From the IMG/VR virus record IMGVR_UViG_3300009436_000049, positions 1-39,975 of that record: DNA of 39,975 bases; one strand, given 5' to 3'. Positions 14,766 to 24,761 of the stretch are shown in pieces; position 1 is the first letter of the stretch; the number at the start of each line of letters is the position of its first letter. The translations under genes were made by a program, and so were the position numbers. This DNA is from a virus. The notes below the pieces were generated by a model, which saw only the letters and a program-made list of their open reading frames with translations, had not been told where the DNA came from and did no database searches.

Positions 14766-15256
14766 TGCTAGACTTTTCTAAGGTAGAAAATATGATAATA
14801 AAGGCTTTGCAAACTGAGTTAATCGGGCAAGGTCATAAAGCTACTGGTGAGTTAATAAACACTATTGAGGGGCGCACAATGCAGTTACCTGATAGTGTAG
14901 TTATTGAGATACTAATGCAAGATTACTCTAGATATGTTAATGATGGTAGAAAAGCTGGAGCAAAGAAAGTACCTATAAGCGTTTTAGTAGATTGGATAGA
15001 GCGTAAAGGAATAGCGAGTGGAGATAAGGATATAAAAAACTTAGCCTTTGCTATTCAGATGAGTATATTTAAAGAGGGCTCACCAACTCAAGGTAGTTTT
15101 AAGTTTAGTAATAACGGTCGTAGAGCTGGTTTTATAGACTTTGTAATACTTACTGAAATAAACCCAATAGTAGATGCTTTAGGTAAAGAGGTGTTTAGAA
15201 ATGTAGATAATATAGTAACTGATATAGTTCAAGACTATAATAAAGATAATAAGTAA
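14765..15256 (+). CDS. HK97 gp10-like head-tail component
   Basis: A 163-residue protein. The pattern HKATGELINTI near residues 24-34, then YSRYVNDGRKAGAKK near 54-68 and a helical C-terminus, is typical of the gp10-like neck/tail joining family. It overlaps neighbours by one base at both ends, as expected for a co-translated tail module. Confidence 0.65.
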   Translation: MLDFSKVENMIIKALQTELIGQGHKATGELINTIEGRTMQLPDSVVIEILMQDYSRYVNDGRKAGAKKVPISVLVDWIERKGIASGDKDIKNLAFAIQMSIFKEGSPTQGSFKFSNNGRRAGFIDFVILTEINPIVDALGKEVFRNVDNIVTDIVQDYNKDNK

Positions 15257-16482
15257 TGGCAATAACTTTAGTAACAGCTCCAACATCACCAGTACTAGCT
15301 TATAGTCCTGTAGTGTTTCAGTTAAATAGTAATAACGCTGATATAGTACACTTAATAATTGAAACGGTAGTATCTTATGATGAATTTGTTACACCTCTTA
15401 GAAAGTCAGCAACAAGCGTACAACCTAACTTAGGTACTACTAATGAATTTACTTTTGATATATCTGATATATTAAGTGTTAATGTTGAGTTTGTTTTAAA
15501 AACATTAGGCTCTAGTGCTATAATAAATGATACTGATAACTTACAGTTTAGAATAAAGGCTTATGAGGTTACGGAAAACCCAACAACTAAGCTATTAGAA
15601 ACTAACTACGACCCAGCAGATGCAAACAATACTAATACCAATTATCAAAGTCCTGTTTTTGCTGGTTTTAATTGGAGTGAGAGCCATTTTGACCTTAATA
15701 GTTTTAATTTATCTAATTACTCAATGGTTTCGGATGATAAGTTATTTCTTACTGAGGGTACTAACCCAAAAACTATAGAACTTAATCAAAATGAGTTCTT
15801 AGGTATGGCTTATGCTGTATCTACAGGAGGGGTAAAGAATTACAAAGTACAAGTATTAACGTATAATAGTGCTAACGCTTTATTAAACACTGATTTAATA
15901 AATGTAACACAATGGAATAATGTAATTGTAAGCTCTTTAACTGATTCTTACTTAGATGCTCCTGTAGGTACTCAAAACCTTATTAACGCTGGTATTAGTT
16001 TAACCAATGTTGCATACTATACAGTTAGGCTAATTAATGATGATGGTAATAAGTCTGAGTTAAAAAGATATAATATAGTTGATGGATGCTCTACAGATTT
16101 AAGAGTGCATTTCGTTAATAAGTTTGGTAAACAAGATAGTATAACGCTAAAAGGTAATCAAATTGAGGGATATACAAACAAGTCTACTAGATATCAAAAG
16201 GCTTTAAGTAGTACTTATAGTTCTAGCGATTATGGTAGTGCTATTGTAAGAAATACAAAGGTTAAAAACTTTACAGCTTATTCTAAAACTATCGGTAGAG
16301 ATACCTTAGCTTTTGCTCAAAGTATGTTAACTAATAACATGGCTTGGATTGAGGTAGGTGGTAGTTACTTTAGTATCATTATTGATGATGGTAGTGGTGT
16401 AAAAGTTAACGAGCATAATATGCCTATACAGTTTATTTTAAATTTTAGTTTAGCTAATAACGAAAGAGGTTTAAGAGGATGA
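15256..16482 (+). CDS. Tail structural protein
   Basis: A 408-residue beta-rich, Asn/Ser/Thr-rich protein. It begins MAITLVTAPTSPVLAYSPVV, like an immunoglobulin- or fibronectin-like strand pair, and has a single cysteine (GCSTDLRVHF) in the middle. It lies between the neck genes and the large tail protein, with a four-base overlap with the latter. It is probably a distal tail or baseplate-type component; no catalytic motif is seen. Confidence 0.55.
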   Translation: MAITLVTAPTSPVLAYSPVVFQLNSNNADIVHLIIETVVSYDEFVTPLRKSATSVQPNLGTTNEFTFDISDILSVNVEFVLKTLGSSAIINDTDNLQFRIKAYEVTENPTTKLLETNYDPADANNTNTNYQSPVFAGFNWSESHFDLNSFNLSNYSMVSDDKLFLTEGTNPKTIELNQNEFLGMAYAVSTGGVKNYKVQVLTYNSANALLNTDLINVTQWNNVIVSSLTDSYLDAPVGTQNLINAGISLTNVAYYTVRLINDDGNKSELKRYNIVDGCSTDLRVHFVNKFGKQDSITLKGNQIEGYTNKSTRYQKALSSTYSSSDYGSAIVRNTKVKNFTAYSKTIGRDTLAFAQSMLTNNMAWIEVGGSYFSIIIDDGSGVKVNEHNMPIQFILNFSLANNERGLRG

Positions 16483-18722
16483 ATGACGTAGTAATTAGAA
16501 TATTAGATACTAGTAATAATGTACTAGGTAATTTAGATTTAACTAGCTTTACTGACTTTCCTTTAGTACTTACTAAGGGTATTGTAAACCTGGATAACTT
16601 AAAAGCTCGTACTGGTACATTCTCAAAGACTTTTAAAGTACCTAATACTAAGAATAACGCTACTTTATTAAGTAATATAGATGATATAAACAGCAGAAAA
16701 GACTATAGAGATGCTTTAAACCGTAAACCATGTGTTATTATAGCAAACGGAACGCAAATAGATAAAGGTTTTGTACAAGTTAGCAAGGTTTTAGAGGGTT
16801 TTGAGTTAGATAGTTATGAGTTAGTATTTTTTGGTAATAATATTGATTGGGTTAAGGGTGCTAGTGAGTTAAAGTTAAACAGTTTAACATATAGAAATAA
16901 TGCTCAAACTTATGATATTGACGGTATAAACGATGCTAACTTTTCAAATGTATCAACATATGATCACGCTTACCCATATATTAGTAGAGGAGGTAACGAA
17001 AGCCTTAATAATTCTGAGGTAAGAGATTTCTTTCCTTGTTTGTACATGAAAGGGCTATTAGAAACTGGTTTAAATAGCTTAGGTTGGAATATTAGCAGTA
17101 CTTTTTTAGATGATGCGGATATAAGTAGGCTTATTTGTGATATTAACGGTGACATGACCGTAAATAAAGATATTATTGACGAGTCTAAAACTAGAGTATC
17201 TTTAACATCTCCAGTATCTACACTAGGATTCAATAGGCTAGTGTTTCATGATGACTCTACACCTCCTAATAATGATGTTAATGATAATTATAATTTAGTT
17301 ACTGGATATTATACTATACCAACTACAGGTAGATATAACTTTAAAGTAACATTAAATACTGGAGATTGGGCTTTATCTAGTGGCGCATCTAGTGTAGGTT
17401 TAAAGGTTATAATAGCTCAACAATTTGGATCTACGATAGGTGCAAAAGGTGAGTTAACTAGAAGCATAAAAGCTAATCAAGATGATCAGGTTAGCTATGA
17501 TATTTCTGCATTATGTACTGCTGGTGAAACTATATCTGTATATACTAGATGGACTAGACCGCTTAATCAAACTTTCAATTTTAAAACAGGTTCTTTTTTT
17601 GAAGTTCAAAGAAGTGCTGAATTAATTGAAGGTGATAATTTCTCTTTAAATGAAATAATACCTAGTAATATAAAACTACTAGATGTTATTAATGATTTTA
17701 CTAGAATGTTTAATATTTACTATTGGACTGATGTAAAGACTAAAACAATATACTTAGAGCCTAGAGATACTTTTTTTCAAAGCAAAACAAGTGCTTTAGA
17801 TTGGACTAATAAGTTAGATATAGGAAAAGGTTATGAAGTAGACTACATAAGTAGCTATAAAAGAAATATAACCTTTGGATATAGAGATTTAAGTAATGAT
17901 GAATGGCTAAAAGGTTGGGAGGGTGCTAACAGAAGAACATACGCTAAATATACTCATGTATTACCTGATAGGTTTGCAGAGGGTACAACAGAGGTTAAAC
18001 TAGATTTATTTAGTGCTACTTATGCTCATGTAGCATCAGAGGTTACACCTATTGTAGGTGGCTCTTATAATTCTAACATAGCTCCAACTACTTTAAAGAT
18101 TTGGAATGAATATTTAACAAACGGTAACATACCTAGTGAAAGAATAGAAAGCTATAACGCTAGAGTTTTCTTTTTTCAAAACGCTGAGCAATTATCTCCT
18201 GATGGTACTACTAGAATATTTAAGTTAAACGGGTTAACTACAAACTTTACACCCTATGGTATATTTGAGGACTGGAATAATACAAATTCACCTCAAAATT
18301 TAAGTTTTACGGGTACTGATGGTTTATTTTCTACCTATTACTCTAATATGTTTAAAAACATTGAGGAGGGTGGTAGGTTAATAGCTTATTTAAACTTAAC
18401 TAATACAGATATAGATAACTTAGATTTTAGAAAGTTAGTCTATATTGATCGACCTAGTAAGGTTAGCGGTTACTACTTAATAGAGCAAATAATAGATTTT
18501 AACCCATTAAGCGATGGATTAACAAAAGTTAGTTTATTTAAGTTTGAAAATTTAGGTAGTGTACCAATAGATACCACTCAGCAAGGTAATAATAGTAGTA
18601 ACGATGATGACGCTAACGACACACCACCACTAGATTATATCTATGTAGAGGATGGTAGTAATTTATTAATAGTTTTAACAGAGGATTCAGTAACGGGGGC
18701 ATATTCAGCAATTAGAAAGTAA
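16479..18722 (+). CDS. Large minor tail protein (tail tip)
   Basis: A 747-residue protein. The N-terminal KARTGTFSKTFKVPNTKNNA, followed by CVIIANG, is a pattern I associate with large tail proteins of Bacteroidetes siphoviruses. The middle includes YWTDVKTKTIYLEPRDTFF, similar in feel to the gp27/gp44-like baseplate hub fold. The C-terminus is acidic and ends in a small repeat-like module. The gene overlaps its upstream neighbour by four bases and ends three bases before the tape measure. Tail-tip role is by position and size. Confidence 0.6.
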   Translation: MNDVVIRILDTSNNVLGNLDLTSFTDFPLVLTKGIVNLDNLKARTGTFSKTFKVPNTKNNATLLSNIDDINSRKDYRDALNRKPCVIIANGTQIDKGFVQVSKVLEGFELDSYELVFFGNNIDWVKGASELKLNSLTYRNNAQTYDIDGINDANFSNVSTYDHAYPYISRGGNESLNNSEVRDFFPCLYMKGLLETGLNSLGWNISSTFLDDADISRLICDINGDMTVNKDIIDESKTRVSLTSPVSTLGFNRLVFHDDSTPPNNDVNDNYNLVTGYYTIPTTGRYNFKVTLNTGDWALSSGASSVGLKVIIAQQFGSTIGAKGELTRSIKANQDDQVSYDISALCTAGETISVYTRWTRPLNQTFNFKTGSFFEVQRSAELIEGDNFSLNEIIPSNIKLLDVINDFTRMFNIYYWTDVKTKTIYLEPRDTFFQSKTSALDWTNKLDIGKGYEVDYISSYKRNITFGYRDLSNDEWLKGWEGANRRTYAKYTHVLPDRFAEGTTEVKLDLFSATYAHVASEVTPIVGGSYNSNIAPTTLKIWNEYLTNGNIPSERIESYNARVFFFQNAEQLSPDGTTRIFKLNGLTTNFTPYGIFEDWNNTNSPQNLSFTGTDGLFSTYYSNMFKNIEEGGRLIAYLNLTNTDIDNLDFRKLVYIDRPSKVSGYYLIEQIIDFNPLSDGLTKVSLFKFENLGSVPIDTTQQGNNSSNDDDANDTPPLDYIYVEDGSNLLIVLTEDSVTGAYSAIRK

Positions 18723-18725
18723 GTC

Positions 18726-21689
18726 ATGGGAGATAAGGTAGTAGCAATTAAGATAGATGTACAAGGTACAGCAGATCAAAAAAAGAAACTAGAGGGTTTA
18801 GAGAAGTCTTTAAATACTTTAACTAAAGCCCGTAAAAGAGTTAACGACCAATTAAAAAAAGGTAAGATAACACGAGATCAATATGCTAAAAGTATAGCTA
18901 GAATTAACTTAAAACTTAAAGGAACTAGAACAGAGCTTTTAAAGACTAGACAGCAGATGCTAGGAATTGATAGTTTTACTAAAAAACTAGGAAAGAGCTT
19001 TAGTAAACTAGGTACTTCTATTGGTGGAGCTTTTATTGGTTTGTTTGCGGCTCAAAAGTTGTTTCAAGTTGTAAGTGACGGTGTTAAAACTATCAAGGAG
19101 TTTGAGCTGCAAATGGCAAAAGTTAAAGCTATTACAGGAGCTACTAATGATGAGTTTCAAGCTTTACAAGCATCAGCTAAAGACTTAGGTTCTACTACTC
19201 AATTTACAGCTAGTCAAGTAGGTCAATTACAAGAGGAGTATGCTAAATTAGGTTTTACTACTCAAGAGATATTAGATGCCTCAGAAGCTACATTAGAATT
19301 AGCAACCGCTACGGGTTCAGACTTAGCACAGTCTGCTAAAGTTGCTGCATCTACTATTAAAGGTTTTGGATTAACAGCAAAAGACACTCAGAAAGTAGTT
19401 GATGTTATGGCTAAGTCTTTTACTAGCTCTGCTTTAGATATTAATAAATTTGAAACTGCTATGTCATCTGTAGCTCCTGTTGCTGCTGCTGTTGGTTTTA
19501 GTATTGAGCAAACTACGGCTAGTTTAGGTGTCTTAACTGATGCTGGTTTTGATGCGAGTACAGCTGGAACGGCTTTAAGAAATATACTTTTAGATACTCA
19601 GAAAGCTGGTATATCAGTAACTGAGGCTTTTAGACAAGTTAGAGAAAGTACAAATCCAGCTACAAAAGCTTTAGAATTATTTGGTAAGAGGGGTGCTGCT
19701 GTTGGTTTAACACTTGCTAAAAACGAGGATAAAGCTAATGCATTTGCAAAGTCTTTAGAAAACGCTGGAGGCTCTGCTGCTGCAATGGCTAGAATAGTAG
19801 GTGATACTTTAGATGGTGATTTAAAACGTCTAAGCTCAGCATGGGAGGGTTTAATACTTAACTTTTCTGAAACTGATGCATTAAGGGATATTGTACAGTT
19901 AACTACTGATTTAGTTGGTGGTATTAGTGATTTAACTAAGAACATACATGAGGAGTCTGACGCTATGGAAGAGCAAAGGATTAAAACTAATATTTTAGTT
20001 AAAAGAATATCAGCTTTAAACGTAGGTACCGATGAAAGAAAGAAGTTAATAACAGAATTAAATCTTTTAAATCCTGACTTTCTTAAGGGGTTAGATCAAG
20101 AAAACTTAAAAACTGAAACTTTAGCCAAAAGATTAAAAAGGGTTAACGATGAATTAGTTAATAACATATTATTAAAAAGAGAAGATGAAAAGATTAATGA
20201 TCAAGCTGAAGATAGAGCGGATGCGTTTGAGGATTTAGAGGAAAGAAGAGAAGCTATAGCTAGAAAAATAGAAGCTAGAATAAAGAAAAACATAGTACTA
20301 CAGGATAAAGAAACTATTTTAACTTCATCAAATGTTGAGGGGATAAGAGCTAGAGCTAAAGCAGAAAATGAATATCTATCTGTATTGGGAATTTCTCAAG
20401 AAAAACAAGCAGAATACTTAGCACAACAAGATGAATTAATAGGTGCTAAAACTGGAGCTACAGATATAGGTACATTACTTCGTAAATTTTTAGCAGCAGA
20501 AAAGGAGTTTAATGATGAAACAGCTAAAGGTATTGAATTAAGGGAAAAGAAAGACGCTTTAGAGTTAAGGTTATTTGGTGCAAGTAGAAAGAAAGCAGAA
20601 GCGGATAAACTAGCAGCTTTAGAGGCTAAAAAGTTAGCAGATGCAGAAGCTCTTAGACTAGCATCACTAGGTAAATCATTTAAGTTTATAGCTGAGGAGT
20701 TAGCGGAGCTTGATGATGATAACGAAAAGTTTGAGGAGAATTTTGTAGATGTTAATAAAGGTAAAGAAGAATCTCAACAAGCGTTTTTTGACTTTATAGA
20801 TGAGGGTTATCAAGAAAGTTTTGACCTTAACCAAAAACTATTAGATCAAGATGTAGAAGCTTTTGGAAAGTCACTTTTATATAAACAAAAACTAGAGGAG
20901 GATAACGAAAAGCAAAAGGCTATAGTTAAACAAGAACTAATAAAAGGAGGTATAGATGTTGCTAATGCTGCTGCTACCGCTTTAGTTGATGTAGCTGGTA
21001 GGAAAGCAGAAAGAGAAAAGGATATAGAGTTAAGTAATTTAGATGCTAAACTAGAAAACGGATTAATAACTCAGCAACAGTTTGAAGATAAAAAACTAGA
21101 AATAGAAAAGAAAGCCTTTAAACAGAAAAAAAGGCTAGAACTAGCTAACATTGCTATAGCTCTAGCTACTGAGATAGCTAATATTCAAACAGCAGCAGCG
21201 GCTAACCCGTTAAACTCTGTTACTTTTGGTGGTGCTGGATTAACACAAGCTGGTGTTTTAACTGGTGTTGCTATTGCTAAAAGTGCTGTTCAAGCTGGTA
21301 TTGTTGCTAGTCAATCATTTGCAGAGGGTGGATATACTGGAGGTGGAGTTGGTACTCCTGATGCTACAGGGTTTAAACAAGCTGGTGTAGTTCATGAGGG
21401 CGAGTATGTTGTACCTAAAAACGTATTAGAGTCTAACGGTGGTAGTAGATTAGTTGGTGCTTTAGAATCAATGAGAAACAATAGACCGCAACCGTATTTA
21501 AGTGCTGGTTTTGCTAATGGTGGTTTTTCTAGTGGTGGTAGTGGTTTAGATATTAACGGTCTTAGAGATGAAATAAGCTCAGCTGTTATTAGTAGTATTG
21601 GTTCTATTCCAGTTGTAAACGTAGCAACAGAAACAACTACACAAGCTAATAGAGTTAATAATATACAAAGCGAGGCTACATTTGGGTAA
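18726..21689 (+). CDS. Tail tape measure protein
   Basis: A 987-residue protein. Residues about 15-75 form a basic coiled coil. A hydrophobic segment lies near 95-120 (IGGAFIGLFAAQKLF). Residues about 125-400 match the TP901-type tape measure domain (AKVKAITGATNDEFQAL, LGSTTQFTASQ, AASTIKGFGL, GTALRNILLD). Long charged coiled coils follow (about 420-790), then an Ala/Gly-rich hydrophobic region and a C-terminal domain (GGYTGGGVGTPD...GVVHEGEYVVPK). It sets tail length and may enter the cell envelope during DNA ejection. By length alone, a tail of roughly 140-150 nm would be expected. Confidence 0.93.
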   Translation: MGDKVVAIKIDVQGTADQKKKLEGLEKSLNTLTKARKRVNDQLKKGKITRDQYAKSIARINLKLKGTRTELLKTRQQMLGIDSFTKKLGKSFSKLGTSIGGAFIGLFAAQKLFQVVSDGVKTIKEFELQMAKVKAITGATNDEFQALQASAKDLGSTTQFTASQVGQLQEEYAKLGFTTQEILDASEATLELATATGSDLAQSAKVAASTIKGFGLTAKDTQKVVDVMAKSFTSSALDINKFETAMSSVAPVAAAVGFSIEQTTASLGVLTDAGFDASTAGTALRNILLDTQKAGISVTEAFRQVRESTNPATKALELFGKRGAAVGLTLAKNEDKANAFAKSLENAGGSAAAMARIVGDTLDGDLKRLSSAWEGLILNFSETDALRDIVQLTTDLVGGISDLTKNIHEESDAMEEQRIKTNILVKRISALNVGTDERKKLITELNLLNPDFLKGLDQENLKTETLAKRLKRVNDELVNNILLKREDEKINDQAEDRADAFEDLEERREAIARKIEARIKKNIVLQDKETILTSSNVEGIRARAKAENEYLSVLGISQEKQAEYLAQQDELIGAKTGATDIGTLLRKFLAAEKEFNDETAKGIELREKKDALELRLFGASRKKAEADKLAALEAKKLADAEALRLASLGKSFKFIAEELAELDDDNEKFEENFVDVNKGKEESQQAFFDFIDEGYQESFDLNQKLLDQDVEAFGKSLLYKQKLEEDNEKQKAIVKQELIKGGIDVANAAATALVDVAGRKAEREKDIELSNLDAKLENGLITQQQFEDKKLEIEKKAFKQKKRLELANIAIALATEIANIQTAAAANPLNSVTFGGAGLTQAGVLTGVAIAKSAVQAGIVASQSFAEGGYTGGGVGTPDATGFKQAGVVHEGEYVVPKNVLESNGGSRLVGALESMRNNRPQPYLSAGFANGGFSSGGSGLDINGLRDEISSAVISSIGSIPVVNVATETTTQANRVNNIQSEATFG

Positions 21690-21696
21690 ATAAAAA

Positions 21697-21719
21697 AGGA
21701 GGGTGTTTTAAACCCTCCT
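21697..21719 (-). terminator. GC-rich hairpin, oriented for minus-strand termination
   Basis: AGGAGGGT and ACCCTCCT form a perfect 8-bp stem with a 7-base loop. The run of A lies on the left, so the T tract follows the stem only on the minus strand. It may still mark the end of the tape measure mRNA. Confidence 0.6.
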
Positions 21720-21789
21720 ATAACCTACTCACTAAACACTACTACTCGCAAAAGTGTTGCTAATATAGTCTATTTATTTAATAAATGGT

Positions 21790-21797
21790 TATATTTG
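21790..21797 (+). promoter_or_regulatory. -7 box, 4 bases before ATG
   Basis: TATATTTG, then TTTT and ATG (21802). The box is a perfect match to TAnnTTTG. No TTG is found at the usual -33 distance. It fits the short-spacing class. Confidence 0.5.
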
Positions 21798-21801
21798 TTT
21801 T

Positions 21802-22035
21802 ATGTTATTAACTAAATTATTTGGTAAAGCCAAAAACTACGCTAGTGAAATACTAGATAGCAAATCAAAAAAACAAAGATTAGATACTTGTCAGTCATGT
21901 TCTAAATACAGAAAAGACTTTACATTTTTACTTATATTTAAAAAAAAGAATATACCTCAATGCGGTATCTGTAAATGTGCTATTAATGATAAAATAATAT
22001 GGGAGGATGAGAAATGCCCTAAACAATTATGGTAG
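21802..22035 (+). CDS. Small zinc-ribbon protein
   Basis: A 77-residue protein with CQSC (about 30-33) and CGICKC (about 54-59) plus a final KCP, a four-cysteine zinc ribbon of a type common in phage genomes. A hydrophobic stretch (FTFLLIFKKK) lies between the cysteine pairs. It is first in a small operon between tail and head modules. Role unknown. Confidence 0.65.
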   Translation: MLLTKLFGKAKNYASEILDSKSKKQRLDTCQSCSKYRKDFTFLLIFKKKNIPQCGICKCAINDKIIWEDEKCPKQLW

Positions 22036-22268
22036 ACTTTGACGTAAACGAGAATTTAAATAACATAACACAAGAACAAAGAGATAATATAAAAGAAGCT
22101 ATTAAAAAGGTGCTAGGTAAGATGCGACCTGATTCAATAAGCTTAGATTATTTATTTCAAATGTTTAAAGATAATATAGATCCAAAATTTGATGGTAGAT
22201 GTGGAAAATGCAAAAAAAGAGTTATAGGCTATTGGAGTCAGAGGCTAAGGAGTTGGGAGATGTTTTAA
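22029..22268 (+). CDS. Hypothetical protein with Cys pair
   Basis: A 79-residue helical protein ending in DGRCGKCKKRVIGYW, half of a zinc knuckle. It overlaps the previous gene by seven bases and the next frame by 70 bases. No family recognised. Confidence 0.5.
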   Translation: MVDFDVNENLNNITQEQRDNIKEAIKKVLGKMRPDSISLDYLFQMFKDNIDPKFDGRCGKCKKRVIGYWSQRLRSWEMF

Positions 22269-22501
22269 CACATACTTTATACTCTGTAGTAGATAAAGCT
22301 TTAGATAGTAGACACGCAATTACAATATTACTAGATAAGGGTTTAATTAATGAAACAGCTATTAGAGATATAGCGGTAATTAATGACTTTGATAAAATGT
22401 ATAATATTCCATTAGCTAAGAATATGGATATATATTACAACCTATCAGTAAAGTATGATTTATCAGTAAACCATATCAGGAGAATAATAAGAGATAGATA
22501 A
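22199..22501 (+). CDS. Hypothetical protein with C-terminal HTH-like segment
   Basis: A protein of up to 100 residues. The first 20 residues overlap the preceding gene in another frame, so the true start may be later (for example TTG within LLESEAKELG). The C-terminus, NLSVKYDLSVNHIRRIIRDR, looks like a DNA-binding helix-turn-helix. It may regulate the head genes downstream; this is inference. Confidence 0.5.
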   Translation: MWKMQKKSYRLLESEAKELGDVLTHTLYSVVDKALDSRHAITILLDKGLINETAIRDIAVINDFDKMYNIPLAKNMDIYYNLSVKYDLSVNHIRRIIRDR

Positions 22502-22525
22502 CTATTTTAAGGAGGTAGTTTAATT

Positions 22526-22553
22526 GGGTAGCTTAACGGTTACCCTTTTTTTT
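22526..22553 (+). terminator. Rho-independent terminator
   Basis: GGGTAGC pairs with GTTACCC (one G-T pair), with a short loop and eight T (22546-22553). It lies before the head protease gene. Confidence 0.75.
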
Positions 22554-22603
22554 GTCCATTATATAAACATTATGTTAAACAGATTATTGTAATCATTGCA
22601 TAG

Positions 22604-23653
22604 ATGAAATGGTATAACGTAAAAAATTCTATTAATAATCTTTCAATCTCTATTGATGAGGAGATAGGCTCTTTTGGTGTTAATGCTAAAGACTTCATAG
22701 AAGAGGTACAAAGCAATGGATCTAAAAACATTGAGTTAACTATAAATAGCGGTGGTGGTTCTGTATTTGAAGCTTTCGCAATTTATGACTATCTAAAAAC
22801 ATCTAATCTAAATGTAAATGTTAAAATAGTAGGTGTTGCTGCATCTGCTGCATCTGTTTTAGCTCTTGCTGGTGATACTTTACCAACAATGACAGAAAAC
22901 AGTGTAATAATGATACACAACGCTTGGATGCCTGTAATAAGTATGCAAGGTATGAATAGTGACGAGATTAGAGATTACCAGGAGGAGCTAGAGAAAGATG
23001 CTAAGTTAATGGACTCTTTAAATTTAAAGATTGCTAAGATTTATTCTAATGCTACTGGATTAGATTTAGAGAAAGTTCAAAAGATGATGAGTGAAGAAAC
23101 TTGGATATTCTCAGAGGAGGCTTTGGAATTAGGTTTTGTTAGCGAAGTTAAAGAGGGTAAGAAAATAGCAGCTTTTGCAAGTGCTAAAGACTTAGCTAAA
23201 ATGGGGTATAAAAACACTCCATCCAATTATGTAAATCAATTAAATAACGTGAATATGTCAGAGAAAAATGAGTCTATTTTAGACAAGTTAAAAGCTCTAA
23301 TTTCTAATGAGGGTGCTAAAGAAGTATCTAAAGAGATTGAAGAGCCAAAAGACGCTCTTGATATTGACGCTTTAAAGGCTGAATTATCGGCTAGTATTAA
23401 AGCTGAATTATCAGAAGAGTTAGAACTAGTTAAAGCTGAAAAGTTAGAGCTAGAATCAAAGTTAGAAGCTGAGAAAGCTGAGGTTTTAGCTAAAGCCGAT
23501 GAGGTAGAATTAGCTAAAAAAGAAGTAGAGAAAGCTAAAGCTAGTAGAGATGTATCAGAGGCTAAAGCTGATGTTACTGAGGAAATTAAGAAAGAAGTTA
23601 TCGTAGATGAGTTAGGTAGTGCTATCATCAACGTGTTAAAATCAATGCACTAG
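22604..23653 (+). CDS. ClpP-like prohead protease with scaffold-like tail
   Basis: A 349-residue protein. Residues about 15-200 form an S14/ClpP-type serine peptidase: TINSGGGSVFEAFAIYDYL (47-65), GVAASAAS with the nucleophile Ser near 81, MIHNAW with His near 105. Residues about 220-330 are a long Ala/Glu/Lys coiled coil (KAELSEELELVKAEKLELES and on), as in scaffolding proteins, so protease and scaffold appear fused. It would cleave the scaffold during capsid maturation. It lies 22 bases before the major capsid gene, as usual. Confidence 0.88.
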   Translation: MKWYNVKNSINNLSISIDEEIGSFGVNAKDFIEEVQSNGSKNIELTINSGGGSVFEAFAIYDYLKTSNLNVNVKIVGVAASAASVLALAGDTLPTMTENSVIMIHNAWMPVISMQGMNSDEIRDYQEELEKDAKLMDSLNLKIAKIYSNATGLDLEKVQKMMSEETWIFSEEALELGFVSEVKEGKKIAAFASAKDLAKMGYKNTPSNYVNQLNNVNMSEKNESILDKLKALISNEGAKEVSKEIEEPKDALDIDALKAELSASIKAELSEELELVKAEKLELESKLEAEKAEVLAKADEVELAKKEVEKAKASRDVSEAKADVTEEIKKEVIVDELGSAIINVLKSMH

Positions 23654-23675
23654 AAACTAAATTATTTAAAAAAGA

Positions 23676-24704
23676 ATGGCAAATTTTATTACACAATCGA
23701 TTTCTAGTACGTATAGCGGAAAGGAATTTACAGAGATTTTATTCGCTCCACAAGAGGGATCGGATGATTTACAAGGAATTAGAGTAATTCCAAACATTAA
23801 AGTTAAGGCTAATATGTACCTTAACTCAACTTTAACTAAGATTGTACGATCGTACTCTACTTGTGGTTTTTCTGCTACTGGTGGTGTTACTGATGTATCT
23901 GATAGAACTTTAGAAGTATCTAAATTAAAGGTAAACCTTGAGGAGTGTGGAGATGCATTTTACGGTACTATCTTTGAAGAGTTTTACGGTGCTGGTACTG
24001 CTATCGATGATTTAGAGCCTACTGTAGTTGGTGAAATCGCTAGAAAGAGAGTTGCTGAGGGTATTGCTGATGACAATGGTCGTTTAGCTTGGTTTGCTGC
24101 TTCATCTGCTGCATCTGCTGATTATAACCAATTTGATGGACTTGTTCAGCACTTTGTAACAGATTCAGCTCAATTAGGTCAGTATGTTGAAATGACTGCA
24201 ATCGCTAACGTAGAAGGTACTGACGGTGTTTTAGTTGCTGATGGAGCTTACGAGCTTTTAAAGTCTGCATATGAGAACCAGTCTAAAGTATTAAGACAAA
24301 TGCCAAACGCTTCTAAGTCTTTTAGAGTTACTGCTACAATCGTAGATAACTTAATGACTACTTTCGAGCAGTTAGGTACAGGAAATGCTTTAGGATTAGC
24401 TATGTTGAAAGAAGGTCAATCTTTAACTTTCAGAGGTATTCCAGTTGTAGAAATTACTGGATGGGATACTCAACTAGCTGATGCTGCTAACCCTAACTCA
24501 GGTGGTTTAGGTGCTGATATTGGTGCTAACATGATGGTTTATACTGTTAACGATAACTTAGTATTAGGTACTGATGTTAACGACCCATCTGCACAATTGA
24601 AATTCAGAAGTAATGATGACGATGATGAATTACTAAAAATCATTGCTAAGTACAAAATGGGTACTCAGTTTGTTTTTGGAGAATTAATCTCTTTCTACTT
24701 CTAA
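23676..24704 (+). CDS. Major capsid protein
   Basis: A 342-residue protein directly after the protease/scaffold gene. Its codon use is more selective than the neighbours', as expected for the most abundant protein. It is glycine-, alanine- and aspartate-rich, with KVKANMYLNSTLTKI near the N-terminus, a long helix region (EPTVVGEIARKRVAEGIADD) and FRGIPVVEITGWD near 250, a motif seen in HK97-fold capsid proteins before the P-domain. It is followed by a terminator. The call rests on position, size and composition. Confidence 0.85.
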   Translation: MANFITQSISSTYSGKEFTEILFAPQEGSDDLQGIRVIPNIKVKANMYLNSTLTKIVRSYSTCGFSATGGVTDVSDRTLEVSKLKVNLEECGDAFYGTIFEEFYGAGTAIDDLEPTVVGEIARKRVAEGIADDNGRLAWFAASSAASADYNQFDGLVQHFVTDSAQLGQYVEMTAIANVEGTDGVLVADGAYELLKSAYENQSKVLRQMPNASKSFRVTATIVDNLMTTFEQLGTGNALGLAMLKEGQSLTFRGIPVVEITGWDTQLADAANPNSGGLGADIGANMMVYTVNDNLVLGTDVNDPSAQLKFRSNDDDDELLKIIAKYKMGTQFVFGELISFYF

Positions 24705-24713
24705 GAAATAAAA

Positions 24714-24740
24714 GCCCCTCCTTAGTGGGGGGTATTTTTT
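24714..24740 (+). terminator. Rho-independent terminator after major capsid gene
   Basis: GCCCCTC pairs with GGGGGGT (G-T pairs at two positions) and is followed by ATTTTTT. It would separate the capsid mRNA from the next gene, though read-through is possible because that gene starts 21 bases later. Confidence 0.7.
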
Positions 24741-24761
24741 AACTTATAATATTTAAAAAAA

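Noticed and set aside
19598-19945. Antisense open frame inside the tape measure gene
   Set aside because: It mirrors a long, well-supported coding frame, has no promoter or start context and reads as low-complexity Ser/Ala/Leu.
21697-21719. Hairpin as a plus-strand terminator of the tape measure gene
   Set aside because: The T tract is on the other strand (A run on the left), so in the classical model it would stop minus-strand transcripts; recorded with that orientation.
23236-23631. Antisense open frame opposite the protease coiled coil
   Set aside because: It is a by-product of Ala/Glu/Lys repeats; its product is almost only Ser, Ala, Leu and Asn.
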